Source: an uncultured Acidobacteriia bacterium (GTDB lineage Bacteria > Acidobacteriota > Terriglobia > Bryobacterales > Bryobacteraceae). Taken from it: a stretch of 40,684 bases of DNA. A program made the translations under genes and the position numbers. Numbering within the stretch: position 1 is the first letter of the stretch; each line of letters opens with the position of its first letter. Shown in pieces: positions 7,785-16,613 of the stretch. The stretch spans positions 1 through 40,684 of the forward strand of contig CAIVVT010000090.1 in NCBI GenBank assembly GCA_903909435.1. Direction: 5' to 3'. Under the pieces are notes generated by a model that had not been told where the DNA came from, made no database searches, and saw only the letters and a program-made list of their open reading frames with translations.

Positions 7785-8684
7785 CTACGACATTGCCGCG
7801 GTCGCAGAAACCTGCCCCTCAGCGGAAACGGAGTCCACGACGGTCTGCAGGGCAGCGAGCAGGTCGGGGTGGTTCTGTGACATATAACGCACCACCCGCG
7901 CGTTGTTGAGCAGCTTGAGGAGGTAAGCCCGCGCCAGTACCAAACTCAGCATCTCGGTCCCATAGGACTCCTCAATCAGCTTCAAGTCCTTCTGCAATCC
8001 TTCGATTTCACGCTCCATGCGGAGCATCTGCTCGCTCGTCAAACCCTCGACTTTCTTGGGTTTGTCGGCATCCAGAAGCAGTGCTTGATGCGTGGCGGCG
8101 TACAACGCCTTGACGTAGGGCATGGTGAAGTTGTTCGCGGCCACCAGCAGTTCGGCCACCTCCAGTTGGCGGAGCGGCTTCATCTTCTTCAGAATCTTGA
8201 AGGCAGTAGCCGCGATGTGTTTGGTTCCAAGACAATCGATGGCCTCCTGACAGATGCCATCGAGCAGGTTGACCTTCTGGCGAATGCTCGCGATGTCCAC
8301 GTCCAGCGCGCGGGCGATCCGTTGGCTGGATACTCCATTCTCAATGGCTTTCAGGATCATGTAATGCTCTTGGATTGGGGCCAGACGGTTCACTCGCTTG
8401 TTGTAGGTGTACGCCTCGTCTTCTGTCGAGATCAGACAAGCTGCCTCGGTGGAGCCCCGCTGCTGGAGAATGTCGAAACGCAGATGCCCGTCGAGCAACA
8501 TATACATGCCGGAGCCGCCCTTGATTTGGAAGACGACGAGTGGCTCAATGATGCCAACCTCTGCGATCGATGCCGCGATTTGTTTGTATTTCGGGCCATT
8601 CCGGGTATGCGTAATCATCTGCTTTGAAAGAACGATGTCTTTCAGTTTTAGGGTGATCACGTTCATGAGAAAGGCGTTCTTCAC
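7785..8684 (-). CDS. ParB/RepB-like partition protein with RepB C-terminal domain (299 aa)
   Basis: The start is GTG 8684, sharing one base with the stop of the gene before it (TAGTG) and preceded by GGAGG; an ATG at 8666 is a possible alternative. The N-terminal ParB-like domain has the SIAEVGIIEPLVV strand and MLLDGHLRFDIL at the ParB-box position. An HTH follows (GVSSQRIARALDVDIASIRQ). The C-terminal half resembles the plasmid RepB partition family, with a long helical stretch (EREIEGLQKDLKLIEESYGTE). The usual ParB GERR box reads DGHLR here, so CTP binding is uncertain. Probably DNA binding with its neighbour for maintenance or control of the element. Confidence 0.8.
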   Translation of the reverse strand: MKNAFLMNVITLKLKDIVLSKQMITHTRNGPKYKQIAASIAEVGIIEPLVVFQIKGGSGMYMLLDGHLRFDILQQRGSTEAACLISTEDEAYTYNKRVNRLAPIQEHYMILKAIENGVSSQRIARALDVDIASIRQKVNLLDGICQEAIDCLGTKHIAATAFKILKKMKPLRQLEVAELLVAANNFTMPYVKALYAATHQALLLDADKPKKVEGLTSEQMLRMEREIEGLQKDLKLIEESYGTEMLSLVLARAYLLKLLNNARVVRYMSQNHPDLLAALQTVVDSVSAEGQVSATAAMS

Positions 8685-9589
8685 TACTCGCTTCCTCCAT
8701 TGCCGTTTCCTCGGTATTGGATTTTGTCCGCCAAGTACTTCGGCATGCTATCGAGGCTCTCCGCCCGCAACATCGTGATGAAGTTTTCATCCCGAAGTAA
8801 GGTTTTGACGGCCGACAGGATCACCAGAAGCCGATTCTCCGTAAGTTGGGCCTTTTTCACTATCAGCTGTTGCCGGTGTGTTTCCTCTCGATAGGCACGC
8901 AAGAGCATCTCCTTGGACGGACGCGCTTTTTGCCTGTTCACTTTGCCAATCGTGATGGTTTTCCCATGGGCCATCCTCTGCTGAATCAACCGGCGAACCA
9001 TGCTTAACTTCTTACCGCGGAGGCTATTATCTGCATATGCTTCGCACAGCACCCGCTGGATCTCCGCGTCGTCGGAGCTCGAGATCTCCATCGCAACCGT
9101 GAGCGCGACCCGTCCAGCCTCGACTTCGCGAACCAACCTCTCCTCGCCGTGTTCCAGCAGGTGGAGGATTCCGTTGATGTAGGCCACGTCGTGGTCGAGC
9201 TTCTGGGCAATCTGTTCCGCCTTGCAGCCCCGCGCTTTCTGCGCGCGAACCTCGCGCATCAGCTCCGTTGTGCTGAAGTGCCGTCGAGCGACATTTTCTA
9301 CGAGGCTCATCAACAACTGCTCTTCTTGCGATACGTCGATTACGATGGCGGCGATCTCGTGTTCTCCCAGTTCCAGGCACGCTTCCAGCCGTCCCTGTCC
9401 ACACACGAGGTTGTACTCCTTGGTCTGGCCGGCACCTGTTATGGGACTGACTGTGATCGGGCGCTTTAGTCCGACGTGGGAGATGTTCTCTACCATCCCT
9501 TGAAACCTTCCCTTGTTGCGTTTCCTCGGGTTCTGTATGTGGATTTTGTCAATCGGGATCATCTGGACTGCGGCTCGGGATGTACTCAT
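8684..9589 (-). CDS. ParB/Spo0J-family protein (301 aa)
   Basis: The ATG at 9589 overlaps the recombinase stop by four bases. The ParB-like nuclease/CTPase fold is seen in residues ~10-110: IDKIHIQNPRKRNKG, SHVGLKRPITV, YNLVCGQGRLEACLELG, and LVENVARRHFS just before the HTH (CKAEQIAQKLDHDVAYINGI). The typical GERR motif is replaced by GQGR. The rest is helical and basic, probably for dimerisation or DNA contact. Two adjacent, divergent ParB-like proteins without any ParA suggest a role other than classical partition, for instance guiding the recombinase or regulating the operon. No ParA-type ATPase is present in the window. Confidence 0.82.
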   Translation of the reverse strand: MSTSRAAVQMIPIDKIHIQNPRKRNKGRFQGMVENISHVGLKRPITVSPITGAGQTKEYNLVCGQGRLEACLELGEHEIAAIVIDVSQEEQLLMSLVENVARRHFSTTELMREVRAQKARGCKAEQIAQKLDHDVAYINGILHLLEHGEERLVREVEAGRVALTVAMEISSSDDAEIQRVLCEAYADNSLRGKKLSMVRRLIQQRMAHGKTITIGKVNRQKARPSKEMLLRAYREETHRQQLIVKKAQLTENRLLVILSAVKTLLRDENFITMLRAESLDSMPKYLADKIQYRGNGNGGSE

Positions 9590-11145
9590 GCGCCCTCCTC
9601 GATTCGAATTCGTTCAGCCATGCCCAGGAAGTAGTCGAGGGTTGAAAAGCGGTATGCGTCAAGCGCCATGTTGTTTTCTTCGGCGAACTTGAGCCGGCCA
9701 CACTTGAGATCCATCGCGGGCAGCAGGTAGTAGTCCATCGGATCGGTGTTTTCAGCGTTGAGGCGGATGGCCACGGTGATGTCCGGCTGCAGACCGGCGT
9801 CCAGCCGAATCAGCCATCGCAGTGCCCCGATGCTGGTTTGACGGCTGCGAGCGATCACCAGCGAGGCCGTGAATTCGCCGTTGATGGAAAAGATATCCGA
9901 GCCTGGATCCTGCTCCATGCTTGCGCCAAGTGCCTCAATTCGCTGCGCAACGTCCACCATGATTTTCGGGTGCATCTCCCGCAGACGCCGGTTTGTCTCG
10001 ATGTATTGGAAATCTATTTCGGGGGTGTAGCCTACGAGCTCATAGGCTCGAATCAGGGTTTTGAAACGAGACCGATAGGCGGAGCTGGCGGGCATTCCTT
10101 CGGTCTCATCGATCAGGATGCCGGAAAGCCGACCTTTCCGCTCCAACAACCGCTTCAAGCTGTCCAGCAATTCCGCGTCAGAGTAGCGCCGGTTCCGTTC
10201 GCGGATGATCCCTTGCGCCGTGTAGTAGATGCTCGGCACAACAACCGCGCCAAATGCGCCGTCGCTGTGTATCCACATCTCCTGCGGATTCACGACTCGT
10301 TTCTTCTTCAGCTTGAAGGAAACTCGGTTGTAGACATTGTCGCCGACATACTTCGGGTTGGTCAGGACCTGGTGGACCGTGGCGCGGGTCCACTCCCGGC
10401 CCAGATCCGTTCGAACCGCATCGGCGTTGAGCAGCTGCGCAATCTCGCTTTCCACCTTGGCGTCCTCGACGAACATCCGGTAGATCCTGGCGACCACGTC
10501 GATCTCTTCCTGCGGCCCCGGCACCAGGATCACTCGGTCGGTCTGGAGGCTTTTTTGTTCGCCTCGAGTCAAGATGCCCTTCTGAGCTCCAGCTTGGTCG
10601 AGCAGCATTCGGCGCAGACCAAAGCCCGGCGAGCCGCCTTGCCGATACCCCAATTCGATCAGCCGGCACTGCCCGGCGAAAACCTTGGCGGACAGTTCCC
10701 GGCTGTATTCGCCGGCCATTGCGCGCTTGACGCCTTTTACGATCGTGGCAACCGGGCTGCCGTCGTTATCGAACTGCTCGGCACAGTAGTGAACGCTGAT
10801 CCCGGCACGCCGGCAAATGTACTCGTAGTAAGCACTCTCATCGGCATCCTGGAACCGTCCCCACCGGCTGACGTCGTAGACCAGAATCACCGCATAGTCG
10901 GCTTTGCCAGTCTGCACGTCCAGGATCAGCTGCTTCAGCGCGTCGCGGCCGTCAATCCGTAGGCCGCTTTTGCCGGAGTCCGCGTACGTGCGCACGATCG
11001 TCATGCCACGCTTCTCGGCGTACTGTCGCAGTGCCTCCCCCTGGTTCTCGATGGAGTACTGCTGGTGTTCTGTGGACATCCGCGCGTACTCCGCGGCACG
11101 GACCAGAGGCGCTTGGTCAGTAGTGGTTTCAGGCTGGTCAGTCAT
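9586..11145 (-). CDS. Large serine recombinase (519 aa)
   Basis: The resolvase/invertase catalytic domain occupies about residues 15-165. The catalytic serine is S24 in AEYARMSTEHQQYSIENQ, with further family motifs RTYADSGKSGL, YDVSRWGRF and the long-helix start KGVKRAMAGEYSRELSAKV. The recombinase domain follows (about 190-310: GGSPGFGLRRM, LNADAVRTDLGREWTRATVHQVLTNPKY split across it). The C-terminal part lacks an obvious zinc ribbon Cys cluster and is unusual. Enzymes of this class integrate, excise or invert DNA between short att sites. It is the first gene of a four-gene minus-strand operon, and its substrates are probably the ends of this element. Confidence 0.9.
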   Translation of the reverse strand: MTDQPETTTDQAPLVRAAEYARMSTEHQQYSIENQGEALRQYAEKRGMTIVRTYADSGKSGLRIDGRDALKQLILDVQTGKADYAVILVYDVSRWGRFQDADESAYYEYICRRAGISVHYCAEQFDNDGSPVATIVKGVKRAMAGEYSRELSAKVFAGQCRLIELGYRQGGSPGFGLRRMLLDQAGAQKGILTRGEQKSLQTDRVILVPGPQEEIDVVARIYRMFVEDAKVESEIAQLLNADAVRTDLGREWTRATVHQVLTNPKYVGDNVYNRVSFKLKKKRVVNPQEMWIHSDGAFGAVVVPSIYYTAQGIIRERNRRYSDAELLDSLKRLLERKGRLSGILIDETEGMPASSAYRSRFKTLIRAYELVGYTPEIDFQYIETNRRLREMHPKIMVDVAQRIEALGASMEQDPGSDIFSINGEFTASLVIARSRQTSIGALRWLIRLDAGLQPDITVAIRLNAENTDPMDYYLLPAMDLKCGRLKFAEENNMALDAYRFSTLDYFLGMAERIRIEEGA

Positions 11146-11655
11146 ACGAGTTGGGGTGCCTAACGTCCGTTTGCGGCAGCAATAGCGAAACCGAAGGATC
11201 GGCCGACATCACATGTATGGGCCTTTCACCGGTGGAATGCAAGTTATTGTTGGGATTACACTTGAGACGGTTTCGTGAAGGCTCACCCCGGCCCAAACGA
11301 TCCGAGTTCGACGCCTTCAAGTCAGTTGCGTTCACCGCCGGAACTCCCTGGCGCGCAGAGAATCGCCCACCAGACGAATCGTCTTCGGGCGTCCTTCCGC
11401 GCGTGGACTATCCGAGAGCTAATTGAATCATTGGCGGGTAGCAAACCTTGATCAACCGGGTGCCACCTATTTGCATAAGAAGTCCGCCGTTGCTGCGACG
11501 GGCTAGCCGGACTGCTGTTGTTTTCGACCTATCACACCAATACAAGTCAACTTTCGACACGATTGATTGGATTTCGACCGCGGCCATGTTAGGCTGAATT
11601 ACGACGAAGATGGGCCGGCTGTGGCGCTTTTCGACCTAACTGAAGGAAATTCGAC
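11146..11655. other. 510-bp divergent intergenic region between recombinase and Fic genes
   Basis: No convincing gene is seen. It must carry promoters for the recombinase operon (minus) and the Fic gene (plus), and is the obvious place for a recombination (att) site. The right third holds the TTTCGAC repeat cluster, which is listed separately. Confidence 0.5.
11521..11655 (+). repeat. Cluster of TTTCGAC direct repeats before the Fic gene
   Basis: TTTTCGACCTA is found at 11521-11531 and exactly again at 11628-11638. Shorter copies are TTTCGAC at 11552-11558, TTTCGACC at 11572-11579 and ATTCGAC at 11649-11655, which abuts the Fic ATG. Spacing between copies is about 30, 20, 57 and 20 bases. 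All point the same way. This looks like a multi-site operator or a recombinase accessory array. Confidence 0.6.
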
Positions 11656-13197
11656 ATGAGACTGGATGTTGGCGAAGTCGACGTGTTCCAGGAAGAGACC
11701 GTTCCACGTGGTACGAAACTCGCGGGTTGGTCACTGCTCGTGCAGGCACTCAACATTGCCGGACCGGTTCGCCACCGGAGCTGTGTCTCACAGCAGCATG
11801 TCCGGGGCAGCCGCCGCCAAGAGGGCGACTGGACCATCTTCGACAGACGCTACTGGCCCGGCGACACTTTGGCCGACCACCTCAGCTTTGCCCTTCGACA
11901 TGAACCGATCGACCTGCTGCTGCTAAAGCTCACCTTCACGGCGGTGCCGCCAGCGGAGATCGAGCCGCTCATCCACGCGGCGCCGACCGGAGCTCTGGCG
12001 CGGCGTCTTTGGTTTCTGTATGAGCTACTGACTGGCCGCAGCCTCGACGTGCCGGACGCGCCGCGTGTCACAGCCATCAACCTGTTGGATGAGGACGCCT
12101 ATTTCACCGGCACGCCGCGCATCTCGAAACGCCACCGCTTGCACGACAACCTGCTTGGGACTGGCCGCTTCTGCCCAGTCATCCGGCGCACACCGGCGCT
12201 GACGGAGCTCATCGCACTTGACCTCGCGGCGAAAGCTCGCACGACAGTTGGCCGCATCGGCGCTCACCTGGTCTCGCGCGCCGCAAGCTTCCTGCTGCTC
12301 GCAGACAGCCGGGCGAGCTTCGAAATCGAGGGCGAACGGGCACCACGCACCCGGCTGGAACGGTGGGGGCGCGCCGTGCTGCAAGCCGGCAGGAATCCTC
12401 TCTCGCTCGACGAGATCCTGCGCCTCCAGCGGGTCCTCATCGAAGACACTCGCTTCGTGCACGCCGGGCTGCGCACGGAAGGCGTCTTCCTGGGTGAGCG
12501 TGACCACGACGGCGAACCGCTGCCCGAGTTCATCGGAGCGCGGCCCGAAGATCTGCCCGACCTGATGGATGGATTGCTCGAAGCCAACAGCCGCATGCGC
12601 GACGACGGGATTGACGGGGTGCTGAAGGCTGCGGCCACGGCCTTCGGCTTCGTTTACGTTCATCCGTTTCAGGATGGCAACGGGCGCATGCACCGCTGCC
12701 TGATCCATCATGTCCTGGCTGAGCGCCACTTCACACCGCCGGGGCTGGTCTTCCCTGTGTCGTCGGTTCTGCTGGACCGCATCGACGACTACCGCGCCAC
12801 GTTGCAGGCCCACTCCGGCCCGCTGATGTCCTTCATCGATTGGCGGCCGACTCCGGCGAGAAATGTCGAAGTGCAGAATGAGACCGTCGACCTCTACCGT
12901 TACTTCGATTGCACCGACGCGGCCGAGTTCCTGTACTCCTGCGTCCGCCGCACCGTCGACGAGGATTTGCCGCGAGAGATCGACTACTTGCGCCGCCACG
13001 ACGATGCCATCCGCCGTGTCATGGACACGGTCGAAATGCCGGACCGGATGGCGGAAGACCTGGTCGCCTACATTCGGCGCAACCACTGGGCACTTTCAGC
13101 ACGGCGCCGGCAGGGCGAATTCGCTCAGCTGCGGGACGACGAAGTCGCCCGCATCGAGGAGATCGTCCGGGATTCGTTTGAGGTCTCGACGGAGTGA
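11656..13197 (+). CDS. Fic-family protein, probable AMP-transferase with inhibitory motif (513 aa)
   Basis: The start is ATG 11656 with AAGGAA seven bases upstream. The Fic core motif HPFQDGNGRMHR is complete at residues 336-347, so nucleotide transfer (usually AMP from ATP to a target hydroxyl) is expected. S221-FEIEG is the class II inhibitory-helix pattern [S/T]xxxE[G/N], which blocks ATP gamma-phosphate binding and keeps such enzymes off until triggered. The first ~200 residues are the extension common in long Fic proteins of restriction loci (GDTLADHLSFALRHEPIDL, ARRLWFLYELLTGR). The C-terminal ~110 residues are helical. Fic genes are often found inside or beside type I restriction loci, as here. 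The target is unknown. Confidence 0.88.
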   Translation: MRLDVGEVDVFQEETVPRGTKLAGWSLLVQALNIAGPVRHRSCVSQQHVRGSRRQEGDWTIFDRRYWPGDTLADHLSFALRHEPIDLLLLKLTFTAVPPAEIEPLIHAAPTGALARRLWFLYELLTGRSLDVPDAPRVTAINLLDEDAYFTGTPRISKRHRLHDNLLGTGRFCPVIRRTPALTELIALDLAAKARTTVGRIGAHLVSRAASFLLLADSRASFEIEGERAPRTRLERWGRAVLQAGRNPLSLDEILRLQRVLIEDTRFVHAGLRTEGVFLGERDHDGEPLPEFIGARPEDLPDLMDGLLEANSRMRDDGIDGVLKAAATAFGFVYVHPFQDGNGRMHRCLIHHVLAERHFTPPGLVFPVSSVLLDRIDDYRATLQAHSGPLMSFIDWRPTPARNVEVQNETVDLYRYFDCTDAAEFLYSCVRRTVDEDLPREIDYLRRHDDAIRRVMDTVEMPDRMAEDLVAYIRRNHWALSARRRQGEFAQLRDDEVARIEEIVRDSFEVSTE

Positions 13198-13350
13198 AGA
13201 TGGACGGGCGCGCTTGCGTACGCCTTGCGATCAGGCAAAAGCAGCAACTCGTAGGAGCGTCTCCACGTTGCCAACTATCCAGAAATCCCGGGTAGTTCAT
13301 CCTGGCCACCTGACCGCAGTTGGCTGGCCGCCGCGACTATGCGACTGGGG

Positions 13351-13677
13351 CTAACTCTCACTTTCGCGGGCGCGCGCTGCTTCATACTCCCACCGCTCGA
13401 CGATGGTTCGGAATCGTTCCATGGAGGGATCCAGGCGTTGGTACGTCTCCAGGAGTTCGCCCGTCTCGAACTTGCCAGCCTCGGCGAACAGTCCGCCGAG
13501 ATGGTATGCGGCTAGGTCACCGAACGCAAAATACGCAGCCCACATCGAGATTCCAATCCCTTCCTTGACGGCGCCTTCATGGAGAGCGGAAAGGCAATCG
13601 GTAACGATGGCTCTGGCCAATTCGGTGGAGCAGTTGCGCGCTTTGGCGATGTGTTCGACGACGTGTTGTGGGTCCAT
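13351..13677 (-). CDS. Unrecognised small protein downstream of hsdR (108 aa)
   Basis: The start is ATG 13677, eight bases past the hsdR stop, with GAGAGGA as ribosome-binding site; the frame extends further upstream only inside hsdR. The 108-residue product is helical: VVEHIAKARNCSTELARAIV, LSALHEGAVKEGIGISMWAAY, then an acidic tail. No domain is recognised. The spacing and the good site show it is the last gene of the restriction-modification operon. It may control restriction activity, or may be an unrelated passenger. Confidence 0.7.
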   Translation of the reverse strand: MDPQHVVEHIAKARNCSTELARAIVTDCLSALHEGAVKEGIGISMWAAYFAFGDLAAYHLGGLFAEAGKFETGELLETYQRLDPSMERFRTIVERWEYEAARARESES

Positions 13678-13685
13678 CGGTCCTC

Positions 13686-16613
13686 TCAGTAGTATTGCCG
13701 GATGTAGCCGTAAGCTTTGTCGAATAGCGCCTGGTCTGTGTGAAGCTTGTATTTGAGCAGACTGCGGCGAAGCTCCTTTTGGACCAGCCGCTCGCCTTGG
13801 GTTGTTTGCTGCCATTCCGGGAAGCGAACCTTCTTCACGATTTCGTCGATGTCTGCCACGATGCGCTCGACGATGATGTGGGTGTTGGAGTTCTTCGCCT
13901 CGTTGAATAGTTCTGTGAGGGCTTCCTTTGCGCGGTCCCGCTCCTCCACCGGGTCCACGCCCTTTTCGGCCTCGACGACCTCCTTGGCCAGTTCGAGCAT
14001 CTCCTTCAAGAATTCAAGGCTGGTGAGGAAGCCCTGCTCATGACGTTCCCTGACCTTTTCCAGCCGTTCCCCGAGCGCGGTGAACTTGGGATTGCCAAGG
14101 TGCCGGCGTAGGCGCGCAATGAGCTTGATCTCAATCTCCTTGCCCTTCCTTTCAGGATCAGCGGCTTCGAGAATCTCCTCCAGCACCTGCGCATCCATGA
14201 CCAGCGTCTCGACGTCATCGCGGACCGACTCGACATGGACGTTCTCGTTGATCAGCTCAATGGTCTTCGCGCCAAGCGCGTGCCAGAGCAGTCTCCCGTT
14301 CCCGCTAGGCGGCTTCACCGACTCGTAGACCTGGGTGAGCCAGCGGTAGTCCTTTTCATAGGGGCTGAGCAGCGGGTCGGGTGACAATGCCTCCCAAATC
14401 CGGCCCAGCAACGAGTATTCGGCAGCGAACCTGTCGCGGACTTCATTGTTGGGGAGAGCCTGTTGCGCGGCCATGAGTCCTTCGTAGCCGCCGACGGACC
14501 GGTCGACACCGGGGAAGAAAGCCAGGCACTTTTGCATCTGAACGGGCAGTTCCTTCCGCAGGTCGTCGATGTTCGATACGACCTGCTGAACAGCCTTTTC
14601 ATCGAAGTCGAGCGCCCGCGCCACGTCATCGAAGATGCCGACGTAGTCCACGATCAAGCCGTGGGTCTTCTCCTGGCCGAAGGTGCGATTCGTCCGGCAG
14701 ATGGCCTGCAGGAGATTGTGGTCCTTCATCGGCTTGTCGAGGTACATCACCTGCAGGATCGGCGCGTCGAATCCTGTTAGAAGCTTGCTCGTGACGATCA
14801 CGAACTTCAGCGGGTCGACCGGATCGCGGAACCGGTCGAGCAGCTTCTCTTCTGCGTCCTTGTCGCGGACGTGTTCCTTCCATTCGGTCGGGTCACTCGA
14901 CGCCGCACTCATGACGATGGCGCTCGCCTCGGGCCCCACCAACTCGTTCATCACCTGCTTGTAGAGCACGCAGCATTCCCGGTCGAAGACCACCACCTGC
15001 GCCTTGAAGCCGTTCGGCTCCACCTTGGCCTGGTAGTGCTTGACGATGTGGCTCACTACGGCGCGAATCCGTTCCGGGTTCTTCACCAGCACGGCCATCT
15101 TGGCAGCACGCTTGGCGAGATCGTCCCGATCCTGCTCGCTCAGATCCCCGGTGATCGCCTGATATGCCTCGTCGATAGCGGCCCTGTCGATTTTGAGCCT
15201 GACCTCCGGCGCCTCGAAGTGCAGCGGCAAAGTAGCCTTGTCCCGAATCGAATCCTGGAACGAGTACCGGCTCATATAGCCTTTCGAGTCCTCGTCCGCT
15301 CCGAACGCCCAATACGTGTTGCGGTCGGCGCGATTGATGGGCGTGCCCGTCAACCCGAAGAGGAAAGCGTGCGGCAGAGCCTCACGCATCTTGCGGCCAA
15401 GATCGCCCTCTTGGGTGCGGTGCGCCTCGTCCACCATCACGATGATGTTGGAGCGCTCATTCAGCTTGCCGCCGGCCTCGCCAAACTTGTGGATCGTCGT
15501 GATGAGCACTTTGCGGACATCCTGCCCTAGGAGCGTCTGGAGTTCCTGACGGCTATCGACGCCAACCAGGTTGGGGACATCGGACGCGCTGAACGTTGCG
15601 GTGATCTGGGTGTCGAGGTCGATGCGGTCCACCACGATCATGACCGTCGGATTGCCGAGCCTCGGGTGCATCCGGAGCTTCTGTGCCGCGAACACCATCA
15701 ACAGGGACTTGCCGCTCCCCTGGAAATGCCAGATGAGGCCCTTCTTCGGGTAGCCCTTCACAACGCGGTCGACGATCTGGTTCGTGGTAAAGTACTGCTG
15801 GTAGCGACAGATGATCTTGATACGCCGGTGCTTCTTGTCGGTCGCGAACAGCGTGAAGTTCTGGAGGATATCGAGAACGACCTCTGGCCGCAGCATGCTC
15901 CCGACGGCGGCGCGGACATGATGCAACTGACCTTCTTGTTGGCTCTCCTCATCCCGCCAGGGCCCCCACATGTCGATTGGCATGCGGATGGAGCCATACC
16001 GGAACAGTTTCCCTTCAGTGGCGAACGAAAAGACGTTCGGCACGAACATCGCCGGGACTTGCTTCTCGTAGATCTCGTGCACTTGGAACGCACCGTCGAA
16101 CCACGTGACCGCGCTGCGCGTCGGTGTCTTCGCTTCGCCGATCACCAGCGGCAGCCCGTTCACCAGGAACACGACGTCAAATCGCTTTTCGACCGACCCA
16201 GCCTGGTAGGTCCACTGGTTGCACACGGTCATGCGGTTGTTTGCGGGATCGGCGGCGTCCACTAGGCGCACGGAGACGTGCTCGCCGTTCGGGCCGAATG
16301 GCATGGTCTTCTCGCCGCGGAGCCACGTCATGAAGTTCTCGTTGGCCCGGACCAGCCCGTCTGCCCGTACCGAGAGGATGCACGCACGCAGGCTGTAGAT
16401 GACCTCGTCAGCCCGGTCGGGTTGGCTGCCGATCTCCGGGTTGAGGCGGATTAGTGCCTCCCTCACCCATGGTTCGACCAGCACCTCGGCGCTCTGCCGT
16501 GGAAGCTGGGGGCCTGGCACGTACTCCCAATGGCAATGCGCTGAATCACCGGGTTCACTGGCTCGTGCCACTTCAATGATCATTTGCTCGATGGTGTTGG
16601 ACTCATTGAACAC
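13686..16613 (-). CDS. hsdR: Type I restriction enzyme HsdR (975 aa)
   Basis: The start is taken as GTG 16613, because GAGGTGG precedes it; a TTG at 16625 is in frame but less well placed. The N-terminal endonuclease domain has the PD-(D/E)xK residues in RFDVVFLVNG and IGEAKTP (about D146, E160, K162). The motor follows: Walker A HFQGSGKS (~299-303), DEAH box MVDEAHRTQ (~395-398) and motif III LTGTP (~422-425), then a C-terminal helical domain for binding the methylase. It translocates DNA with ATP and cuts when it meets unmethylated target DNA. It overlaps the upstream M-S fusion by 11 bases. All key motifs are intact. Confidence 0.95.
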   Translation of the reverse strand: MFNESNTIEQMIIEVARASEPGDSAHCHWEYVPGPQLPRQSAEVLVEPWVREALIRLNPEIGSQPDRADEVIYSLRACILSVRADGLVRANENFMTWLRGEKTMPFGPNGEHVSVRLVDAADPANNRMTVCNQWTYQAGSVEKRFDVVFLVNGLPLVIGEAKTPTRSAVTWFDGAFQVHEIYEKQVPAMFVPNVFSFATEGKLFRYGSIRMPIDMWGPWRDEESQQEGQLHHVRAAVGSMLRPEVVLDILQNFTLFATDKKHRRIKIICRYQQYFTTNQIVDRVVKGYPKKGLIWHFQGSGKSLLMVFAAQKLRMHPRLGNPTVMIVVDRIDLDTQITATFSASDVPNLVGVDSRQELQTLLGQDVRKVLITTIHKFGEAGGKLNERSNIIVMVDEAHRTQEGDLGRKMREALPHAFLFGLTGTPINRADRNTYWAFGADEDSKGYMSRYSFQDSIRDKATLPLHFEAPEVRLKIDRAAIDEAYQAITGDLSEQDRDDLAKRAAKMAVLVKNPERIRAVVSHIVKHYQAKVEPNGFKAQVVVFDRECCVLYKQVMNELVGPEASAIVMSAASSDPTEWKEHVRDKDAEEKLLDRFRDPVDPLKFVIVTSKLLTGFDAPILQVMYLDKPMKDHNLLQAICRTNRTFGQEKTHGLIVDYVGIFDDVARALDFDEKAVQQVVSNIDDLRKELPVQMQKCLAFFPGVDRSVGGYEGLMAAQQALPNNEVRDRFAAEYSLLGRIWEALSPDPLLSPYEKDYRWLTQVYESVKPPSGNGRLLWHALGAKTIELINENVHVESVRDDVETLVMDAQVLEEILEAADPERKGKEIEIKLIARLRRHLGNPKFTALGERLEKVRERHEQGFLTSLEFLKEMLELAKEVVEAEKGVDPVEERDRAKEALTELFNEAKNSNTHIIVERIVADIDEIVKKVRFPEWQQTTQGERLVQKELRRSLLKYKLHTDQALFDKAYGYIRQYY

